Part shown: in pieces, positions 60,701 through 64,000 of the stretch
Numbering within the stretch: the first letter of the stretch is position 1
How the letters are laid out: every line of letters starts with the position of its first letter
From: Amia ocellicauda
Lineage: Eukaryota; Chordata; Actinopteri; Amiiformes; Amiidae
Direction: 5' to 3'
Assembly (NCBI RefSeq): GCF_036373705.1
Contig: NC_089858.1
Coordinates: forward strand, 34,966,249 to 35,030,248
DNA: 64,000 bases
Position numbers and translations under genes: made by a program
Notes under the pieces: model-generated
What the model was told of the DNA's origin: nothing
The model's input: the letters and a program-made list of their open reading frames with translations, nothing else
The model's database searches: none

Positions 60701-63583
60701 GGAGTTTGTTCCTGCCTGACAGCACTCTGCAATCCTGTTAGCTTGACTTGCACATTTTACTGATGGATTTCAATAACCTCAATAAGGGACACAGCAAGGA
60801 ACAACAATGAAGCTGCAGATTAATGTTTGGTTATGCTGGCCGCCAGCAGTCATTCCTGCATCTCCGTCAAAGAGGGTGAGAATCATATGGCTAATGAGAG
60901 AACGCGGGGAGCACCCGAGCCGGTTCCAGCCCTGTGATTCTCTCTCTCGTTACTGCGCAACACACTCTGCACTGCCTGGGGCCGTGTTTGCAGCTCGCAG
61001 CGATGTGTTGATTAATTAAAACCAAGCAAAATCGATCAGCCTTCTCCTAAGCTGCCATGCACCTCTTGAAAAAAAGCTATAAACACATAACACACAACTG
61101 TGAACTTTGAAGCACATGAAGAGACACTGGACCCAGATCCATAATAATTATAATAAAACTGTCAGGGCTGGTTTACAGAGTTAATGATAGTGTGCACGTA
61201 CAGTTTGGGGGGATTTACAAAATAAATAAATGGATAAACCAACGAATCAGGCTGAGTTTCTGTTGCTGGTCGCGCTCCAAACTCAGCGCATTCCAGCCCT
61301 GCAAGAATTCTGAGGGAATACCGGGGAATTCCTTAATGTCTGGGTTCACTGTGCGCGGGGGATTCCCGTGCTGTTCCAAGCTGAAGAGACACCCCAAAGG
61401 ATTTAAGAGAATTTTAACAGTGATTTTAATGTATCAAGAAGGGTCTCCATCTCATTGTGTTAACAGATGCTGTACCCTGCAACAATATGACTTCCTACAC
61501 AATGCCAGTCTCTGATAGCTTAAGTGACGTTTACAGTTAAGCAACAGATACAGAGTGTGCGTCTATATATATATATAGACTATATTATATATTATACACT
61601 ATTTTACATATAAATATATTAGATTGTTAAATACAGTTGAAAATGTGGGCCAGGAGGACAGCTGCCCAGAATGCATTGCAGCTCAGTGCGCCTTCTTAAG
61701 GGCACAGCTGCTCCATACTGGACTGGGAGAGCCAAAGCCCGTCTGCCTTTTACTTTCTGCTTACTTTCACGACTGCCTGGGTCAACAAAGGGTGAATTTA
61801 AGGTTGACTTCCAGCTGGCCATAGCTGAACGCCGAAGGAAACCCACTGCTGGTGGAGTACAGCGAAACAGACAAGGTGCATTCGATTGCGGATTGCTTTT
61901 AAATTTGTATTTGCCTGCCTTGGCGCTTGTGCCCAATGGGTTGGGCTCTGGCATGCCGTGACCCCACACTGTACTGGATGCAGTAGTTTCTGGATCAAGC
62001 CTAGTGTGTCATTAAAAGTGCGAAACCCAAAGAACACGTTCGCCGCACCTCCCACCCTGCTGCTACAAGCTCTGGGGGTCAAACAGTGGTCACCAGCGTG
62101 GTGCTCGGGTCTCCTCCGCCACGCCCCCTGCCCCGATCCAGAATGGCGCCATGGAAGGAGACGTGCCACACAGGCCTGCGGCAGACCCAGTTCAGACCTC
62201 GCTGGGTATGAAATTTGCACCGCCCTGTGCCCCGTGAATAGGGCACATCAGGCGCTTAGGCGAAATCATTTCATAATCTTTTAATGCCACTTTGAAAATC
62301 ATGTCGACATCTAATTTTCGCTAAAATTAACAAACGGGAATTGTTGGTGGCTTATTTATATATTTATTGTTTAACCTAAGCCCCTGGTAAAGCCGACACT
62401 GCGTGCATCTGGAGGGGTGCTGGAGGGGAATTTGGACAGTGAACGACGGGCCTGGGTGGAGGACAGGGGCTTTCAACTAATAATCAGCCGCACTGAACCC
62501 CCCTGCGGTCCTGTGGAGTTTGGACCGCCGGTACCCAGTTCAGACCTGCAGGTTCCAACTGTAAGTCTCTCTAAGCCAGAGTCCCAGCGTGAACAAGGAT
62601 GGGGATAAAGGGATGAAAAACAGCTACAGGGGGTGTTAAAATCATATCCAGGAAAAAAGTTAATTAATGCCGGCCTAACGAGGGTAAGGGGGGGTGAGGG
62701 AGCTTTGAAGACCAAAACCTCTTTGTCACCAGGGCACAAACATGCTGACCTGTGACCTGCAGTGACCCCAGGTGCTGCTCTGTTACCAAAGCAGATTGCG
62801 AATACCTTTGAGTATTTCATGGGCTTTTCTTTTCTTCATGGATTTTTTTTTTTTGGGGGGGGGGGGGGATGAGGGGTTAAGTCACTTCTTGGTCACGCGA
62901 ACAGCAAGTTTCAGTCAGCCAGTCCCAGTGTTTTTTTTCTTGATTTTTTTATTTTCTCCTACAGACAGCCCTCTTAACCCTAATATGCCAGTTGGCTATC
63001 CCAGCAGCTTTGGAGGCGAGCTGCTGCGAGATTAAGGCCCTCCGCATGACTATTTACTTGACTAACATTCCTCCTCTGCCACAGAATCAAACCAGGCCTT
63101 GTTTACGCATGGTAAATAGGAACAGGCCCCGACTGTTACCTCCCTAAGCTGCCCCAAAGCCGGAGTGACTGTAGCAGTTAATGAGGACACAAAAATAATT
63201 AGTGCCAAGATTTACAGTGCGACGCAGCCTCTTAGTAACTCTACAGAAGTCACAATATGGGATAGAGAAGAAAAGAAAAAGAAAAGAACAGCTTTCATTG
63301 TTTGTATTTGGTTTGTTAGCATAAACTGTGCTGCCCGTACTTAGGAGGCTATTTTTCTGTGAGTGTCTGTCTAGTGACTGTAAAGGCACAGCAAGTTTCG
63401 TGATTTTCTTACAACAACAATCACAAGTAACAACACCAGGGATTATCTGGGATTAACTAGATTAATAAAAAACAAGAACAGAAAAAACAAAACAAAACAT
63501 TCAGAACAAGAAAAGCACGAGAGTCACCTGGTCTGTGCTGGGGGTGTCGGCGATGTCATTCATGCTTCTGCTCTGTGCGTGTC
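43188..63583 (-). CDS. slc4a5: Electrogenic sodium bicarbonate cotransporter (NBCe2 type), 5' partial
   Basis: SLC4 cotransporters move sodium with bicarbonate or carbonate across the plasma membrane. Exons read on the minus strand: 63528-63583, 60213-60370, 59741-59828, 58857-59011, 58413-58541, 58047-58221, 57423-57556, 56772-57043, 53401-53462, 52100-52300, one of 51479-51592 or 50979-51092, 50257-50418, 49991-50169, 49221-49293, 48920-48988, 48308-48481, 48055-48216, optional 47556-47640, 47031-47086 and 43188-43353. Skipping the optional exon gives 860 residues of open frame from the left-hand edge of coding sequence in the window. Visible are the cytoplasmic domain ([40 protein letters not shown]), the first membrane spans ([15 protein letters not shown]), an extracellular loop with sequons NVS, NNT, NIS and NVT, the aspartate of [13 protein letters not shown] (matching the AE1 anion-site glutamate), and [15 protein letters not shown]. 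The end is MGSETTL. NBCe1 (slc4a4) is the close paralogue; PAKHQPD and SQHDLAW plus MTHFD2/DGUOK linkage favour slc4a5. The N-terminal exons lie outside. Confidence 0.95.
43354..47030 (-). other. Large last intron of slc4a5
   Basis: A 3.7 kb intron joining the 56-nt exon at 47031-47086 to the terminal exon. It holds an ATT microsatellite (45112-45141) and the retroelement remnant at 45720-46430. No further exon was recognised. Confidence 0.55.
45720..46430 (+). mobile_element. Possible decayed LTR-retrotransposon fragment
   Basis: The string CCATAGGGGGCGCTACAT occurs at about 45770-45787 and again at about 46409-46426 as a direct repeat. TGGCATAGTCAGCAGG follows the first copy and GTGGCGTAGTCAGGTA precedes the second; these resemble primer-binding-site neighbourhoods of Ty3-type elements. 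An ATG near 46091 opens a short frame ([20 protein letters not shown]) with the coiled-coil look of a gag start. There is no pol sequence. Assignment is tentative. Confidence 0.4.
47031..47086 (-). other. slc4a5: slc4a5 penultimate exon (56 nt), read in two frames
   Basis: If joined directly to 48055-48216 it reads [18 protein letters not shown] and leads in frame to the terminal exon ending ETTL. If the 85-nt exon 47556-47640 precedes it, the frame shifts and it reads GQRAPSF then a stop (TAA). Acceptor CCCGCAG and donor GTACTG are both good. Confidence 0.7.
47556..47640 (-). other. slc4a5: slc4a5 candidate 85-nt cassette exon
   Basis: Flanked by an acceptor CTCCCCAG and a strong donor GTAAGA. 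It encodes [20 protein letters not shown] and ends FLGSPESD, resembling the VPSIKIPMD segment of NBCe1. Its length is not a multiple of three, so inclusion changes the C-terminus. The upstream exon has a weak donor (GTCAGA), as often seen at regulated junctions. Confidence 0.7.
50979..51092 (-). other. slc4a5: slc4a5 alternative membrane-span exon, downstream copy
   Basis: 114 bp, 38 codons, phase 0 at both ends, acceptor TTGTCCAG and strong donor GTAAGG. It starts [17 protein letters not shown] and ends [12 protein letters not shown]. It aligns without gaps to the exon at 51479-51592, with 21 of 38 residues identical. Confidence 0.85.
51479..51592 (-). other. slc4a5: slc4a5 alternative membrane-span exon, upstream copy
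   Basis: 114 bp, 38 codons, phase 0 at both ends, acceptor CCCTCTAG and a weak donor GTCCGA. It starts [17 protein letters not shown] and ends [12 protein letters not shown]. The KLHVP form resembles mammalian SLC4A5, while the other copy's KLIVP resembles NBCe1. Including both exons would stay in frame but add a second copy of the span. Confidence 0.85.
52715..53092 (+). mobile_element. 5'-truncated LINE (L2-like) 3' end in a slc4a5 intron
   Basis: The left part reads [11 protein letters not shown], a C-terminal motif of L2-type reverse transcriptase frames, followed by a stop. The right part ends in the hairpin CGCCCTGGATAAGGGCG and an AATAAATAAATAA tail running into an AAT tract. It lies between slc4a5 exons 52100-52300 and 53401-53462, opposite to gene orientation. 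Confidence 0.6.
53463..56771 (-). other. slc4a5 intron of 3.3 kb
   Basis: It separates the exon ending in the extracellular loop (ACGT donor after CTGATCCAG) from the 62-nt exon carrying the first glycosylation sequons. It contains a GT-rich tract at 55780-55832 and no exon that I recognise. Confidence 0.55.
57328..57378. repeat. GT microsatellite
   Basis: About 25 GT units with one CG interruption, about 45 bases from the slc4a5 exon at 57423-57556. Confidence 0.93.
57608..57662 (-). repeat. LINE tail fragment, reverse orientation
   Basis: TTTTTTATTTCTGGGCAGAT is followed by GCCCTTATCCAGGGAGACTT, the reversed form of the same 3' hairpin seen at 52990-53020. Only the tail remains. Confidence 0.5.
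57712..57747. repeat. GA microsatellite
   Basis: About 18 GA units in a slc4a5 intron. Confidence 0.93.
59014..59170. repeat. Short minisatellite abutting a slc4a5 exon
   Basis: Degenerate 9-20 bp units built on GCACAGGGAC and ACACAGGCATCCGCAG run from three bases beyond the acceptor of exon 58857-59011. They occupy the position of that intron's polypyrimidine tract and branch region; on the transcript strand the repeat is C/T- and G-rich. Confidence 0.8.
60371..63527 (-). other. slc4a5 intron of 3.2 kb
   Basis: It separates the exon ending DTPSTDQ from the exon starting LKNKFMKK, which are adjacent in NBCe1 proteins, so no coding exon is expected here and none was seen. It contains a T12-G14 homopolymer junction at 62843-62868. 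Confidence 0.6.
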
Positions 63584-64000
63584 CTGGGCAGGGAGAGGCA
63601 ACACAAGCAGGTCAGTCCTGACACCCACAATGCATCAGACCCTCTACTGACGACTCGGCCAGCGAGCTGTTCAGTTTATAGACTCTCCTCACTGGGTCTA
63701 CTGGCTTCCCTTCCCTGCTAAAAGCTGATATATATATAGCCGAGATATATTAAATAGTGACAGGACTGTTAAGTTTTAAAGTGTAATAAAGCTTAGTGCC
63801 GCCAGCTCTGAAGGCAAGGAAAACTGTGCATCGCTGGAACGGAGCTGGGCCTGCGTGACGGCAGAGTGCAGGCACGGCCCAGGCGCAGGGGACTGGAAAA
63901 TGAACTTGCACCCTTTCGCTGCGGTAAATATTTGGCGGGGGGCGCTGAATGCGCCTCTCTGTAGCGAGGGAGGGAAGCTCATGTTCATTCAAGTCATGAC
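63584..64000 (-). other. Partial slc4a5 intron at the right edge
   Basis: Sequence upstream of the 5'-most visible slc4a5 exon. No exon was recognised, so the remaining N-terminal coding sequence lies to the right of the window. Confidence 0.6.

Noticed and set aside
1-64000. Bacterial-type defence, toxin, phage or plasmid genes
   Set aside because: None was seen; every recognised gene is a spliced vertebrate gene or a eukaryotic transposable element.

Overview
The window is vertebrate nuclear DNA, most likely from a ray-finned fish. All genes are split by GT-AG introns, the proteins are vertebrate single-copy families, the intergenic DNA carries fish-type Tc1/mariner and LINE-tail repeats, and there are many CA, GA and ATT microsatellites. 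The species cannot be named from sequence alone. One nodal gene on a compact, unduplicated-looking block and the form of the LINE tails would suit an early-branching lineage such as gar or bowfin, but that is a weak inference. No prokaryotic genes, CRISPR arrays, rRNA or convincing tRNA genes were seen.

Layout from left to right: (1) positions 1-3.7 kb hold the last two coding exons of an eIF4E-binding protein gene (+), whose first coding exon lies outside. (2) 9.06-12.06 kb hold a complete three-exon nodal gene (-), with a TATA box, two TCF/LEF-like sites, and an intron-1 cluster of two FoxH1-type sites flanking an inverted SMAD element. (3) 15.85-21.6 kb hold a complete seven-exon deoxynucleoside kinase gene of the DGUOK/DCK family (-), whose first intron contains a 2.3 kb minisatellite. 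(4) 23.3-31.0 kb hold a complete six-exon mob1a (-) with a long probable 3' UTR, a GC-AG intron and a CpG-rich promoter. (5) 31.84-33.06 kb hold a Tc1/mariner element with identical inverted termini and an open DDE transposase frame. (6) 34.7-40.8 kb hold a complete eight-exon mthfd2 (+). (7) 40.8 kb to the right edge holds slc4a5 (-), an electrogenic sodium bicarbonate cotransporter whose 5' exons lie beyond the window.

The genes are not an operon; they are a conserved linkage group. DGUOK, MOB1A, MTHFD2 and SLC4A5 lie together on human 2p13, while NODAL and EIF4EBP2 lie together on human 10q22. The window therefore joins two segments that are separate in human. Functionally it covers translation control (4E-BP), mesendoderm signalling (Nodal), deoxynucleotide salvage, Hippo signalling (MOB1), mitochondrial one-carbon metabolism (MTHFD2) and bicarbonate transport (NBCe2).

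The most notable observation is in slc4a5. Two tandem exons of exactly 114 bp encode alternative versions of the same membrane span, both in phase 0, so they look like mutually exclusive exons. The same gene has an 85-nt cassette exon near its 3' end that would switch the protein between a short tail and a tail ending in a PDZ-type ETTL. All exon boundaries were assigned by eye from splice signals, reading-frame continuity and family knowledge; no transcript data were available.
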